From NCBI RefSeq assembly GCF_000317635.1, contig NC_019779.1, positions 4,030,001-4,094,000 on the forward strand: a stretch of 64,000 nucleotides of DNA. Direction: 5' to 3'. A program made the translations under genes and the position numbers. The stretch is from Halothece sp. PCC 7418 (GTDB taxonomy: Bacteria > Cyanobacteriota > Cyanobacteriia > Cyanobacteriales > Rubidibacteraceae). This document shows, piece by piece, positions 8,534 to 18,643 of this stretch. The notes beneath the pieces are model-generated. The model made no database searches and was not told the origin of the DNA. It saw nothing but the letters and a program-made list of their open reading frames with translations. How positions within the stretch are numbered: position 1 is the stretch's first letter; each line of letters begins with the position of its first letter.

Positions 8534-9703
8534 CAGTTTACTCACCCTGATTTCTCTCCCGTTTTTGTTGCGAAAAACAACAGCTTGGGTTTTAATCGGG
8601 GTGTTTTTTTTAATCTGTCTGCTTGTCGGAATAATCAGCAAGTCACGGATTCCGAATCCGATGCAACCACAGAAGAAGAAACCATTGAAGAACGATTGAT
8701 TTTAGAAAATGCCACGTTAAATCAAGTTGATTCCGATGGAAATACCCTCTGGAAACTAGAGGTGAAACGGGTGGTTTATCGTCAAGATAATCAAAATGCA
8801 GAACTCGAAGAAGTGACAGGGGAATTGTATGAAGAGGGAGAGGTTTTCCTGAAAATACAAGCCAAGCAAGGGAAAATTATTGATGATGGGACGCGGATTA
8901 GTTTACAAGGGGAGGTAGTTGCGACTGATCCCCGCAATGGGACAACCTTAAATACAGAAAAAGTGGAATGGTCGCCAGAAGATCGCTTATTAACGATTCC
9001 CCAACCGTTAAACGGTCAGCATCCCCGCTTTAATGTCACTGCTGATGAGGGGAAATATTACACCAATCGAGAGGAATTAGCTTTAATTGGCAATGTGGAA
9101 GGGCTTTCTGATGATCCCCCGTTGCAAGTGCAAGGGGAACAAGTCAACTGGTTGATTCCTCAAGAAATCGTCAAGAGTGAACAGCCTTTACAAGTGGATC
9201 GTTATGATCCCGAAACGGAAACCATCAGCGATCGCGTGACTGCTAACTCAGGGGAGGTGAAGTTAGGGGAAAAAATGGTTCTTCTTGAAGATAATGTGGA
9301 ATTTAAGTCCAGCGATCCCCCTCTGCAAGCTGCGAGTAATAGCATTACTTGGAATGTAGAAAATAAAGTGATTCGCAGTAGCCAACCGATGCAAGTGGTA
9401 CAAACTGAAGATCAAATCACGCTGACGGGTAATCAAGGAGAAATTAACCTAGACAGTGAAATTGCTCAATTTGAAGGCGGGGTAAAAGGAGTTAGTGAAT
9501 CGAATCAAGCCACCCTTTTTGCCAACCGCCTCAGCTGGAATCTTCCCACCCAAGAAATGGAAGCAGAAGGGAATGTTATTTATCAACAAAGTGACCCCCC
9601 TCTAACCACGAAAGGAGAACAAGCAAGCGGGATTTTGAGTGAAGAAAATATTGTGGTTCAAGGGGATCAAGAACAAAGAGTGACCACAGAAATTGTCCCT
9701 TAA
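8511..9703 (+). CDS. lptC: LptC-like LPS export lipoprotein, frameshifted in its signal peptide
   Basis: The body (from about 8612) is a beta-rich periplasmic protein resembling the long cyanobacterial LptC/OstA-like proteins that help move lipopolysaccharide to the outer membrane. In this frame the N-terminus lacks a hydrophobic segment but shows a lipobox LSAC followed by polar residues. The missing hydrophobic segment (RKTTAWVLIGVFF) is encoded just upstream in another frame. The two frames meet at a run of eight T (8604-8611); one extra T would give a standard lipoprotein signal ending in LSAC. The start is uncertain: ATG 8511, GTG 8526 or TTG 8568. Either the run is a sequencing error or expression depends on slippage. 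Confidence 0.72.
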
Positions 9704-9798
9704 GATTAACTGCAATCTCTATTGTCTATGAATTCTTGACGCTTTCTTTCTGAGTTCAATGGTAGTAATAAGTTTTGTAAAGTTAAAGGTAATTGAAG

Positions 9799-9838
9799 AG
9801 GCGATCACTAATCCAATCCGATCAAGAGATCGCCTTTA
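9799..9838 (+). terminator. Possible terminator after lptC
   Basis: An inverted repeat AGGCGATC .. GATCGCCT followed by TTTAATT lies about 95 nt downstream of the lptC stop. The loop is long (about 20 nt), so this is only a moderate candidate. Confidence 0.4.
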
Positions 9839-9996
9839 ATTAGGACAATAATAGTTTCCTTGATTATTTAGTTATTAATGGTGAAAACGTAACGAAAAAT
9901 TGCTATAGAAACACGGTCGTCCTGATCTGAAATACGATTGCCATGTCGTTACTTAAAATGGATTCTGGATCTCATTTTTGTGAGGAGTTAAATGAC

Positions 9997-10335
9997 ATGG
10001 ATGACCTGATTGCCCTATTACAGTTAATTGTTCAACTAATTATTTTCATTGTCGCCATCGCTGGGAATTGGATGGTTTTTGTCAAAGCGGGGCGACCCGG
10101 TTGGGCAATTCTCATCCCTTTTTATAATGTTTATGTCACCTTAAAAATTGCTGGTAGGCCTGGCTGGTGGCTAATTTTACTCTTTATCCCGATCGTCAAT
10201 CTGATCTTTATCGTGATTCCGTTTGATATTGCTGGGAAGTTTGGAAAAGGAGTGGGATATGGTCTCGGACTCTTATTCTTACCCTTTATTTTTTATCCCG
10301 TTTTAGGCTTTGGTCAGGCCAGTTATCGTGGCTAG
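9997..10335 (+). CDS. Small multi-pass membrane protein (DUF5684-like)
   Basis: This protein of about 112 residues has three hydrophobic helices and repeated AGRPGW signatures (KAGRPGWAILIPFYNVYV and IAGRPGWW), followed by IPIVNLIF. The pattern matches DUF5684-type membrane proteins often found near signal-peptidase or secretion genes. The frame opens at ATG 9943, but the ATG at 9997 has GAGGAG 9 nt upstream and is preferred. Function is unknown. Confidence 0.7.
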   Translation: MDDLIALLQLIVQLIIFIVAIAGNWMVFVKAGRPGWAILIPFYNVYVTLKIAGRPGWWLILLFIPIVNLIFIVIPFDIAGKFGKGVGYGLGLLFLPFIFYPVLGFGQASYRG

Positions 10336-10529
10336 ATTAGGGGTTGCTGAATCCAGCTGAAACCTTTACCGAATCAGGTTTTAAGGCTCTTGATTCTTGG
10401 AAAAGGTGCAAGAGAATTGAACGATCCCTTTTCCGCAGATCACAAAGCACAACCAACTAAGAACGGCTTGATGATTCTCCTGCGCGATCGCGAAATCGCT
10501 GCGCTGTTTTGCCCAAAACCCAATACCCG

Positions 10530-11474
10530 TCAATTGACTTGTATCCCATGACTACTTAATTCTGTAGTCCAAAAATCAATGGTGGAATCATTCAGTTTTG
10601 ACTTCACGGCTTCGACAATCTCTTCTGTTGCTGCTGTGGCTGGACAGAGTGCAAAGACTGTGGGGCCACTCCCAGACATCATCGCCCCAAGAACGTCATT
10701 TTCTTCCTGAAAGGCGGTTTTTAAGGCTTCCACTTGGGGATAAGCAGGGAAAACGACTTTTTCTAAATCGTTATAGAGGAGTTGTCCAATTTTCGGATAA
10801 TCTTGTTCCGCGATCGCGCTGACTAAGTTCGCAGAATGGGCTTGTTTTCGTCCCGCTTCGACCTCCTCTGGCTGCTGAACATAACTTTCTTCAAACTGTT
10901 GACGATAGGTTTGATACGCCCAAGCGGTAGAAACATATAAGTTGCGATGTTTGGCGAGAATGAGCTTTGCCTCTTGTAAATCGTCTAAAGCACTAATTTC
11001 TTCCCCGCGCCCTAAAGCCAGTGCAGTTCCGCCTTCTAAGCAAAAGGGAATATCTGATCCCAGTTTACTGGCTAAGGTCTGTAATTCAGGTTGGGTTAAG
11101 CCTAACTTCCATAATAAATTAAGGCCCACCAGAACTGCTGCTGCATCTGTTGATCCCCCAGCTAACCCCGCAGCAACAGGAATATTTTTTTCAATGCTAA
11201 TGTCAACTCCCCCATACCGGGCGTAGGTTTGGGGATACTCTTGGCACATCAACTGTGCTGCTTTGTAAGCAATATTATCAGAGCCGAGAGGAACGTCTGG
11301 GTGTTCACAATGGAGATGAATGGCTTGAGTGCTACCCGCGTAAAGATGAATGCGATCTTCTAAGCCGATTCCCTGTAAAATCATGACCAGTTCGTGATAA
11401 CCATCCGCGCGATCGCCGATAATTTCCAGATGAAGATTAATTTTTGCTGGTGCAGTCAGTGTGTAGTGGCGCAT
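10530..11474 (-). CDS. ispE: 4-diphosphocytidyl-2-C-methyl-D-erythritol kinase
   Basis: This is a GHMP-family kinase of the MEP isoprenoid pathway that phosphorylates CDP-methylerythritol at the 2-OH. The N-terminus APAKINLHLEIIGDRADGYHEL is diagnostic only in part but fits IspE. The ATP-binding glycine loop is GLAGGSTDA (about 103-111), and a third motif MMSGSGPTVFAL lies near the C-terminus. At 314 aa it is of normal length. It supplies precursors for carotenoids, phytol and quinones made by other genes in this window. It appears monocistronic, flanked by an IS-type relic on its 5' side. Confidence 0.95.
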   Translation of the reverse strand: MRHYTLTAPAKINLHLEIIGDRADGYHELVMILQGIGLEDRIHLYAGSTQAIHLHCEHPDVPLGSDNIAYKAAQLMCQEYPQTYARYGGVDISIEKNIPVAAGLAGGSTDAAAVLVGLNLLWKLGLTQPELQTLASKLGSDIPFCLEGGTALALGRGEEISALDDLQEAKLILAKHRNLYVSTAWAYQTYRQQFEESYVQQPEEVEAGRKQAHSANLVSAIAEQDYPKIGQLLYNDLEKVVFPAYPQVEALKTAFQEENDVLGAMMSGSGPTVFALCPATAATEEIVEAVKSKLNDSTIDFWTTELSSHGIQVN

Positions 11475-11539
11475 GATCTGTCAATTCAAATCGCGTGGAT
11501 TCCAATCGAAACCACTCAATGGATTAAAATCACAAATCG

Positions 11540-11822
11540 AGTGTTAGAAAGGAGTCTCCCGAAGCCGGAGCGAAGGTGAGGATGACACGTTCAAAGATGT
11601 CATACAGACCTTGGCTAAACGAAAGTCTAGCTGTATCTCTACTTTTTTTAATAAGCCTGACGGGTTTTTCACCATCTTTGGGCTTGTTCTATTCTAGCAG
11701 ACACAGAGGACTAAAGTCCTCCCTTGTCATTCATGAGGGGCTGTCGTCGGAACGAGGGTGACGATGCTTGTAAGCCCCGTCCATCGGTTTGAAACCGATG
11801 GCTTTCTGACTGAATCGTTGTA
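11540..11822. mobile_element. Relic of an IS200/IS605-type left end
   Basis: This intergenic stretch contains CATGAGGGGCTGT (about 11733-11745) and TAAGCCCCGTCC (about 11771-11782), separated by a variable loop. The same paired motif lies upstream of the tnpB at 42.1 kb. A weaker version (AGGGGCTGTGG .. AAGCCCCGC) lies upstream of the tnpB at 23.9 kb. The segment GGTGAGGATGACA (11573-11585) also resembles the 24.1-kb left-end region. No transposase or tnpB is present, so this is a solo end or non-autonomous copy. The rest of the ispE upstream gap shows nothing else. Confidence 0.5.
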
Positions 11823-11832
11823 AGGTTTGATC

Positions 11833-13464
11833 TTACCATTTCTCTAAGTTGCGCTGTGGCGGTTGCTGCCAGTCATCTCCATAAGAAGGATCAGCAGAAT
11901 TAGAAGACGTACTGAGATCGTGATCTTCATATTCAGATTCATTTTCCTCTTCTTCCGCCATTAACGGTTGTACTACTTTTTCGATTGCTTCTCCTAAAAA
12001 GGATTTGACAAACTCATCTCGGCGATTCAATTGGAATTGACGTTTGACCACTTCCGTCATTCCCCCATCTCCCCAATCTTGGTCTTGACGGAAATATTCA
12101 ATAAAACTTTTCCCTGCAATGCGGGTTAAATACGCTGCACTGACTCCTTGGATCGCTTTCCCGACCACATAAGCTGCAACAGTCATTTGTAAGGCGGTGG
12201 AAACCATTTGCACCACCCCTTTCACCACTCCTAAACTGACCAGTGTTCTCCCCAGAGAAAGGGCGAGTTCGCGACCGCGATCGTAGTTAATGTCACACCC
12301 ATAAATTTTCCCAATTTCCACCACCATTTGGGCGTTCACCGCAGCAGTTCCCAACATATCCACCACGGGTAAGGGCGTAACCGCAATCACACCCGCTCCC
12401 ACCCATTGATAGCGTTCAATCACTTTATCCGCTTGACGACGGCGTTGTTGATCGATGAGGCGACGGGCTTCTTCTCCCAGACGTTGCGATTGCAGAAGGA
12501 TATTATCAGCAATCAGATCAGCCCCTTCCGCACGGAGTACCGCAGCAAGACGTTTGATTAAGGGCATAATATCTGGTTCTGGCTGTACGGTGTCGCCATG
12601 GTCAGTGTGAAAGGGAGTGGGGTTAGCAGCAACTCGAATGACATCATGAGGAGAAATATAGTCTTGAGTGCGCGATCGCAGCTTGTCTAAAATAATTTCT
12701 TGATCTTCTTCCGTATAAAGATCGGTTTTATTAAAAATCAGCAGCGATCGTTTGCCAATTTCCGCTAAAACCGACAAGGGATCATACTCAGACTGACGCA
12801 AATCATTATCGACCACAAACAGCAACAAATCCGCTTCGGTTGCCAGTTCTCGGGCTAACTGTTCTCGTTCCGTTCCCATCACCCCGGCTTCGAGAATGCC
12901 TGGGGTATCTGTGACTAAAATCTGCTGTTCAATGCCTGATAATTGCAAGCTGTAGTTTTCTCCTGCTTGAGTGGTTCCCATGGGCGCACTGACTTCTCCC
13001 ACGACACGACCCATGAGGGCGTTCACCAATGAGGTTTTTCCCGCAGAGACAGTTCCAAAAACCACTACTTGAAACGCTTGACGATCAAAATTGGCTGCTA
13101 AGGCTTCGGATTTTTCTAAAAGGGCTTGCTGTGCCACTTCATCTTGAATTTGTTGCACTTGTTGGCGCACAGCTTGTAAGTTCGCTTGGGCAGCTTCGTT
13201 TTTTTCTGCGGGGGCTTTGACACGAGGGCGCGGTTTTTTCTTCTTTTTCCCTTGTAAATTAAATCCACCCTGAATGTAGTAAATAACACCGCCAATCAGA
13301 AGCGTAATCACTGCCATTAAAATTAGCAGTAATAAGTTAGCAAGAATCGGCGCGGTAAAAGCAATTTGGATATACAGTTGGTAAATTGCACTCACCAACC
13401 AGATCATCAGTGCCAAGACGACACTGATACTTAAAATTAAAAGGAGGAGACGGGGTGAGGGCAT
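11833..13464 (-). CDS. Membrane-anchored GTPase with DUF697 (YcjF-like) domain
   Basis: This 543-residue protein has two N-terminal transmembrane helices (about 6-27 and 39-64), a basic and coiled linker (72-125), then an Era/dynamin-like GTPase domain. G1 is GTVSAGKTS (137-145), G3 is DTPG (186-189) and G4 is NKTD (about 246). The C-terminal half matches DUF697, with hydrophobic hairpins (GAGVIAVTPLPVVDML), and the tail is acidic. The family is widespread in cyanobacteria; roles in membrane stress or remodelling are suggested, not proven. It runs in the same direction as the upstream MFS carrier, about 80 bp away. Confidence 0.8.
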   Translation of the reverse strand: MPSPRLLLLILSISVVLALMIWLVSAIYQLYIQIAFTAPILANLLLLILMAVITLLIGGVIYYIQGGFNLQGKKKKKPRPRVKAPAEKNEAAQANLQAVRQQVQQIQDEVAQQALLEKSEALAANFDRQAFQVVVFGTVSAGKTSLVNALMGRVVGEVSAPMGTTQAGENYSLQLSGIEQQILVTDTPGILEAGVMGTEREQLARELATEADLLLFVVDNDLRQSEYDPLSVLAEIGKRSLLIFNKTDLYTEEDQEIILDKLRSRTQDYISPHDVIRVAANPTPFHTDHGDTVQPEPDIMPLIKRLAAVLRAEGADLIADNILLQSQRLGEEARRLIDQQRRRQADKVIERYQWVGAGVIAVTPLPVVDMLGTAAVNAQMVVEIGKIYGCDINYDRGRELALSLGRTLVSLGVVKGVVQMVSTALQMTVAAYVVGKAIQGVSAAYLTRIAGKSFIEYFRQDQDWGDGGMTEVVKRQFQLNRRDEFVKSFLGEAIEKVVQPLMAEEEENESEYEDHDLSTSSNSADPSYGDDWQQPPQRNLEKW

Positions 13465-13546
13465 GATTGCAAAATAAAGTTAACCATTATATTTTTCATT
13501 CTCCACATCAAGGAGACTTTTGGCATATCGACCCCGCCACCAGCAA

Positions 13547-14953
13547 TTAACTTGCCTTTTCTTCTGCTGCTAGTTGAGGTTTCGTTGTTTTGCCAACGGT
13601 TTGTTGTTCTTGGCTTGCATCTCTCACCCACTGCACTAACACAGCAGCCAGCACCATAGAAACGCCACCCACGACTAAGGCAAAAATTCGGTTATTTCCT
13701 AAAAGATTTTCCATGACCCAGCCTAAACCAAGGGCTGCAATAATTTGAGGAATAACAATAAAAGCGTTAAAGATTCCCATATAGATGCCCGTGTCTTTCA
13801 TGGGTAGAACATCCGATAGCATCGAATAGGGCATGGTTAAAGCACTTGCCCAGGCTAAACCAAAACACGCCATGGGGAGTAAGAGTAAATATTGATTATC
13901 CACAAACAAGAGAGACACTAAACCGAGTCCCCCACAAAGGAGGCTAAAGGAATGGGTGGCTTTACGGCTGGTTGCTGCTGCAATGCGGGCGAGAAACAGA
14001 GAGTAGATAAAACAGACGACGTTATATAAAGCAATACACAGTCCTGCCCATTCAATGCCTTCTGTATAAAGGGGAGAACTTTCCTTGGTCGCGCCAAAAA
14101 TTTCGTGTCCCACTGCTGGCGGGAAGTAGAGAAAGACACAGAAAATGCCTAACCAAGTAAAAAATTGCACCCAAGCCAATTGTTTCATGATATTGGGCAT
14201 GGTGCGCACTTTTTCATAAATGCCTTTCATGAGCCCGATCGCGCCACCCGTGTTATTTTGGCGTTGTTGCAGCTTGTCTAAATCTTGAGGGGGATACTCT
14301 TTGGTGGTGAAAACCGTCCACAACACTGTCCCTAAAAACACCGCAGCCCCCACATAGTAGGACACTTTCACAGTCAGGGGAATCTCTCCAGCTGGGGTGG
14401 TGATTTGATTAAAGTTAAACCAATGATTGAGAATCCACGGACAGACAGAAGCCACAACCGCCCCTAAGCCAATGAAAAACGCTTGCATCCCAAATCCTAA
14501 GGTGCGCTGGTCTTTGGGCACTAAATCGGAAACAAACGCTCGAAACGGCTCCATACTGATGTTAACGGAGGTATCGAGCATCCATAACGCCCCTGCTGCC
14601 ATCCAGAGACTGGAGGAGTTAGGCATTAAAATGAGCGCGATCGAGCTCAGAATTGCGCCAAATAAAAAATAGGGTCGTCGCCGTCCCAATCTTGTCCAAG
14701 TGCGGTCACTCATATAACCGATAATCGGTTGGGCAATCAGTCCACTCATGGGCGCTGCTAGCCATAAAATTGGGATTTGTTCGGGATTTGCTCCTAAATA
14801 TTCATAAATGGCGCTGGTATTTGCCATTTGCAACGTCCAACCAAATTGAATTCCGAAGAACCCGAAACTCATATTCCACAGTTGGACAAATCCTAAAGGG
14901 ACTTTCTTAAATCGTTTTTGCAAGTTCTTAAATTTTTGAGCGTTTTGTCTCAT
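13547..14953 (-). CDS. MFS transporter, SLC45/sucrose-carrier-like
   Basis: This 468-residue, about 12-helix major facilitator has the inter-helix loop motif GYMSDRTWTRLGRRRPYF, which is characteristic of the GPH/SLC45 sugar-proton symporters (sucrose, maltose). An acidic residue in the MLDTSVNISMEPFRAFVSDLVP segment is also typical. The likely role is disaccharide movement across the plasma membrane, plausible in a salt-tolerant organism that handles sucrose or trehalose (inference). Co-directional GTPase and carrier genes may share a transcript. Substrate and direction cannot be told from sequence. Confidence 0.8.
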   Translation of the reverse strand: MRQNAQKFKNLQKRFKKVPLGFVQLWNMSFGFFGIQFGWTLQMANTSAIYEYLGANPEQIPILWLAAPMSGLIAQPIIGYMSDRTWTRLGRRRPYFLFGAILSSIALILMPNSSSLWMAAGALWMLDTSVNISMEPFRAFVSDLVPKDQRTLGFGMQAFFIGLGAVVASVCPWILNHWFNFNQITTPAGEIPLTVKVSYYVGAAVFLGTVLWTVFTTKEYPPQDLDKLQQRQNNTGGAIGLMKGIYEKVRTMPNIMKQLAWVQFFTWLGIFCVFLYFPPAVGHEIFGATKESSPLYTEGIEWAGLCIALYNVVCFIYSLFLARIAAATSRKATHSFSLLCGGLGLVSLLFVDNQYLLLLPMACFGLAWASALTMPYSMLSDVLPMKDTGIYMGIFNAFIVIPQIIAALGLGWVMENLLGNNRIFALVVGGVSMVLAAVLVQWVRDASQEQQTVGKTTKPQLAAEEKAS

Positions 14954-15463
14954 AGACGATTAATTGATACCGTGCAGAAAATCAGCGCGATCGTCAGAAG
15001 ACAGATGCTGCGCCTCATCGAGCACAAATTCACCATATACAATGAGTTTAACCACTCCTACAATACAGATTCAGTAACAGAAGATTCCTCCCTCCTAAAC
15101 CGTAAACTTCCCCTCAAATCAGAAATTTCTATCCTAAGGCATAACTCATTCCAGTTTCAGCACGGTAAGCAATAACCTGATCCTAGGAGAAGATCACGCC
15201 CTCTCAGAAAAAACTAAGGTTATCTTTAGTTCTGACACTTCAAGATTGGACATCACTTAACATTAACTGAAAAAGCAACGCAGTCATAGCGTACTTGGTG
15301 AAAGTACGGTGGTGTCCCACAAAGCCTTGAGGAAATTCCCCAAAGGTCGTAGGGTGGGCATTGCCCACCCTACACGGATATTAACTCGAAATCTGAGATC
15401 AGTAGAGACAGAAATGAAATCAGGAGTGATTATTTTTTTTGGGGAGATGAATGACAAGTCTCG
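14954..15463. other. Intergenic region with perfect hairpin repeat
   Basis: This 510-bp gap separates the MFS gene from the CMD gene. It holds a perfect 25-nt inverted repeat at 15349-15373 (GTAGGGTGGGCA, 1-nt loop, TGCCCACCCTAC), of a type scattered through cyanobacterial genomes. The rest has short ORFs without protein-like composition. I see no recognisable RNA. Confidence 0.5.
15349..15373. repeat. Perfect 12-bp-arm hairpin GTAGGGTGGGCA/TGCCCACCCTAC
   Basis: The arms are identical over 12 bp with a single-base loop. It lies in an intergenic region and probably represents a dispersed palindromic repeat rather than a terminator, since no T-tract follows on either strand. Confidence 0.85.
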
Positions 15464-15835
15464 CTAGTTGTTTGGCTCAAAATCCTCGATTGCTCTCATG
15501 ACATGAGTCATATACATCATCGCCGGTCCTCCTCCCATCAAAACCGCAACACTGACTGCTTCCATAATCTCATCTTTAGATGCTCCCGCATTCAGTGCAT
15601 CATGGGTATGGAAAGCAATACAGTCATCACATCGGATAGCAACTGCAATCGCTAAAGCGATCAGTTCTTTGTTTTTTTCATCTAACTGATTCGGAGTTGA
15701 AGCCTCTTTATGCAAGCTGGAAAAGGCTTTTGCAACCTCAGGTTGTGCGTTGGAAAATTGACCAATATACTGTTTAATTTGAGTCAACTGTTCTCGATAG
15801 GATTTTGCTTCGGCTTCAGACTGATTTACCGTCAT
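15464..15835 (-). CDS. Carboxymuconolactone decarboxylase (AhpD-like) family protein
   Basis: This 123-residue all-helical protein carries the CMD/AhpD redox signature RCDDCIAFHTHDAL (Cys69-x-x-Cys72 with His76). Family members act as alkylhydroperoxidase-like disulfide reductases or decarboxylases. The CxxC and His suggest the redox role. It is followed by GASKDEIMEAVSVAVLMGGGPAMMY, the usual second helix pair. It stands alone between larger gaps. The physiological substrate is unknown. Confidence 0.85.
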   Translation of the reverse strand: MTVNQSEAEAKSYREQLTQIKQYIGQFSNAQPEVAKAFSSLHKEASTPNQLDEKNKELIALAIAVAIRCDDCIAFHTHDALNAGASKDEIMEAVSVAVLMGGGPAMMYMTHVMRAIEDFEPNN

Positions 15836-16082
15836 TGCTAACCTCCAACAAACTCGTTCAGATGTTTAAGTAAGTTGATTGATCAAATGACTGATTTCGC
15901 CCCCGAAACTATCCGTTTTTTAGATCACAAACTGAACGTAATAATTGAGATAGAAATTGAGTTTCTGGGCTATACTTTCTCAGTTTCAATTGATACCAAC
16001 TAGTTTTAGGTTAACTCAGCTTGATGAAAAGAAAATACCCCATGAAATTAAAATTAACTGATGCTTAATTCATGTTATTGGG

Positions 16083-17618
16083 TTACATTCCCAAATCCAC
16101 CCCAACGCGATGGGCACAAGCAAACCCCGAAAAAGCAACGGCGTTTAAGCCTTGTCCTGGAAAGGTGCTATCCCCCACACAATATAAGCCAGGGATCACC
16201 GTTTGATTAAAAGGCATTCCTAATAAACCCATTAGTTTTTTCTGCGGAATGGGGCCATAAGTGCCATCCTCGCGTCCTAAAAACCGCCGATGGGTGCGAG
16301 GGCTTCCTACTTCTTGATAGTCGAGCGCTGCTTCTAAACCAGGGAAAATTTTTTCGAGACGTTTAATAATTCTCGCTGCAGCTTGTTCTTTTTTCTCGTG
16401 ATAATCTTGCGGGGATAAACCTTGCCAATCTTCAATCCAAGCGGGAGTAAAGGTATGAAAAATATGGCAATTGGGAGGAGCTAAACTCGGATCTAATAAA
16501 GTGGGAATAGACAGAAAAATTGTCCTTTCTGGCTCTTCCATTTGCTCCCAGTTTTCTAATAAGATATGATGACAGTCTGTTCCTTCGGGAACTACTCCTG
16601 CTTTTACTCCTAAATGGAGGCTTAAAAAGCTCGGTGATTTTTGATAACGCTGCTGCCATTTTTGTTCTTTTTTAGGCAAGGTTTGCTGCGGTAATAGTTT
16701 CTCAAAGGTATCCCAACGAGTTGCATTAGAAATAATTCGTTGTCCACGATATTCTGTCCCATCTGCTAAGCGCACTCCTACCGCTTTATTGTTCTCTAAA
16801 ATAATCTCTTTGACGCGGGCTTTATATTGAATCGTTCCGCCCTTTTTCTCGAATCCTTCAACTAATTTTTGCGCAATTTGTCCCACGCCTCCTTTCGGAT
16901 AATTAATCCCCCCATAATGCCGATCAGAAAAGACCATTCCTGCATTAATCATAGGAGTTTTTGCGGCAGGAACAACCGACCAACAATAACATTCTATATC
17001 AATAAACTTCAGCAAAGTGGGATCGCTAATGTAGCGTCTGGCGATATCCCCAACATTTTGTGGTAAATATTTCACTAATCCTAAGCAAGCAAAAGGATGC
17101 TGGAAAAAAACTCGGGTTAAATAACGCGGTTCTTCTAGGGATAATAATTCCATCGCGTTGAGACAATTAAAAACCCGCCAACATTCATCATAAAATTGAC
17201 GAATTCCTTCTGCTTCGTGGGGAAATTTCGCAATCAGTTCTTGAATAAATTGTTCGTAGTCGCGATGAACTCGAATTTCTAAATCATTGGGAAGATGGTA
17301 ATCAATTTGTACGGGATCTGGAATCGTTTCCAGAGAGGTATCCACAGCTTCTAAGGCGCGGGTTAAAAGATTAGTTGTTCCTTGCGTTCCTAACCCGAAA
17401 ATCATCGAAGCACCAACATCAAACCGATAGCCTTGACGTTCAAAATATCCAGCACTTCCTCCAGGAATAATATATCGTTCTAAAACGAGGACATTTGCCC
17501 CTTTTGCTGCAAGTTGGGTTGCGGTTACTAAGCCACCAATTCCAGATCCAATGACGATCGCGTCGTACACTCTTACCTCTGTAGCAGTTGGGGCAGGATT
17601 ACCAGAAACAGTAGTCAT
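16083..17618 (-). CDS. crtH: Carotenoid isomerase (prolycopene isomerase) CrtISO
   Basis: This 511-residue FAD-dependent protein isomerises poly-cis lycopene to all-trans lycopene. The dinucleotide-binding motif [19 protein letters not shown] lies at about 22-40. [19 protein letters not shown] follows, and the C-terminal [19 protein letters not shown] is the second flavin motif of the CrtI/CrtH clan. Length and the absence of a four-step desaturase pattern favour CrtH over CrtI. Together with ispE and crtR it places three carotenoid-route enzymes in 15 kb, though they are not in one operon. Confidence 0.9.
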   Translation of the reverse strand: MTTVSGNPAPTATEVRVYDAIVIGSGIGGLVTATQLAAKGANVLVLERYIIPGGSAGYFERQGYRFDVGASMIFGLGTQGTTNLLTRALEAVDTSLETIPDPVQIDYHLPNDLEIRVHRDYEQFIQELIAKFPHEAEGIRQFYDECWRVFNCLNAMELLSLEEPRYLTRVFFQHPFACLGLVKYLPQNVGDIARRYISDPTLLKFIDIECYCWSVVPAAKTPMINAGMVFSDRHYGGINYPKGGVGQIAQKLVEGFEKKGGTIQYKARVKEIILENNKAVGVRLADGTEYRGQRIISNATRWDTFEKLLPQQTLPKKEQKWQQRYQKSPSFLSLHLGVKAGVVPEGTDCHHILLENWEQMEEPERTIFLSIPTLLDPSLAPPNCHIFHTFTPAWIEDWQGLSPQDYHEKKEQAAARIIKRLEKIFPGLEAALDYQEVGSPRTHRRFLGREDGTYGPIPQKKLMGLLGMPFNQTVIPGLYCVGDSTFPGQGLNAVAFSGFACAHRVGVDLGM

Positions 17619-17975
17619 TACCTAATCTTTTGTTCTCTAGTGTTCGATGTCTTTTCTAGTTTAATCCTTCAGCAGCGATTTCAGAGAAAAGAGATGGGGT
17701 TGAACAAAACCCCACCTTAGCTTCTTAACGAGAGGAGAACACTGGTCTTAACTATACCCTTATTGAAATAAATTGTCAACACTATTTAAAATAATTTGCA
17801 ATTAAGGAGAAAGAGACCAGATTGACAATTGACTGGGAATCATCAAGAATGGATGGTTGGCTATTGGTTACTTATCCTCAGGAATCAAACACGCGAATCT
17901 CGCCAGTCGCAAGGGGAAAGTCGGTGTTGAGTGACCAATTGTTGATTGTTAATTGTCCATTGTTCATAACTAAAA
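17619..17975. other. Divergent crtH-upp intergenic region
   Basis: This 357-bp spacer lies between divergent genes. It contains a short hairpin GGGGTTGAACAAAACCCC (about 17696-17713), which is more likely a repeat or regulatory hairpin than a terminator because both genes read outward. Further short direct motifs occur near upp. I see no extra gene. Confidence 0.4.
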
Positions 17976-18629
17976 ATGAGTTCTCAACTGCGCATTTATG
18001 TTCCCGATCATCCTTTAATTAAACACTGGTTAGCGATCGCGCGAGATCAAAATACGCCCAATGCCCTCTTCAAAACAGCGATGACAGAATTAGGGCGTTG
18101 GTTAACCTATGAAGCCTGTCGTCACTGGCTCGTAACGGCGGAAACCCAAGTCGAAACCCCTCTCGCCCCATGTCCAGGAACCATGATTAATCCCCAAGTT
18201 CCCATTGCGGTTGTCCCGATTTTACGGGCTGGACTAGCTTTAATGGAAGGGGCGCAAACTTTACTGCCTCTGTCTTCGGTGTATCATTTAGGGTTAGTGC
18301 GCAATGAAGAAACCTTAGAAGCCAGTTGCTATTTGAATAAGTTACCAGAGAAAATAGACCCAGAAACCCGCGTTTTGATCCTAGAGCCGATGTTAGCAAC
18401 AGGCGGATCGATTATGCTGGCGTTAGAGGAGTTAACCCATCGAGGGGTAAATCCAGAATTATTGCGCATTGTTTCTGTTGTGGGCGCACCGCCGGCTCTC
18501 AAACAAATTGGTGAAAATTATCCGCAATTAAGAATTTATACGGCTTGTGTGGATGAAGACCTCAACGATCGCGGTTATATTGTCCCTGGACTGGGAGATG
18601 CTGGCGATCGCGCATTTGGAACGAATTAA
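17976..18629 (+). CDS. upp: Uracil phosphoribosyltransferase
   Basis: This is the pyrimidine-salvage enzyme that makes UMP from uracil and PRPP. The PRPP loop LEPMLATGGSIML (about 136-148), PILRAGLALMEGA and the C-terminal ACVDEDLNDRGYIVPGLGDAGDR uracil-binding region match Upp. At 217 aa it is of standard length. A small Gly-zipper protein gene follows after 14 bp and rsgA after that, so the three genes probably form one transcription unit. Confidence 0.95.
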   Translation: MSSQLRIYVPDHPLIKHWLAIARDQNTPNALFKTAMTELGRWLTYEACRHWLVTAETQVETPLAPCPGTMINPQVPIAVVPILRAGLALMEGAQTLLPLSSVYHLGLVRNEETLEASCYLNKLPEKIDPETRVLILEPMLATGGSIMLALEELTHRGVNPELLRIVSVVGAPPALKQIGENYPQLRIYTACVDEDLNDRGYIVPGLGDAGDRAFGTN

Positions 18630-18643
18630 GGAAAGGAAAGATT

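Noticed and set aside
14918-15175. 85-codon ORF upstream of the MFS gene
   Set aside because: Overlaps the MFS start and has a random composition with no recognised motif.
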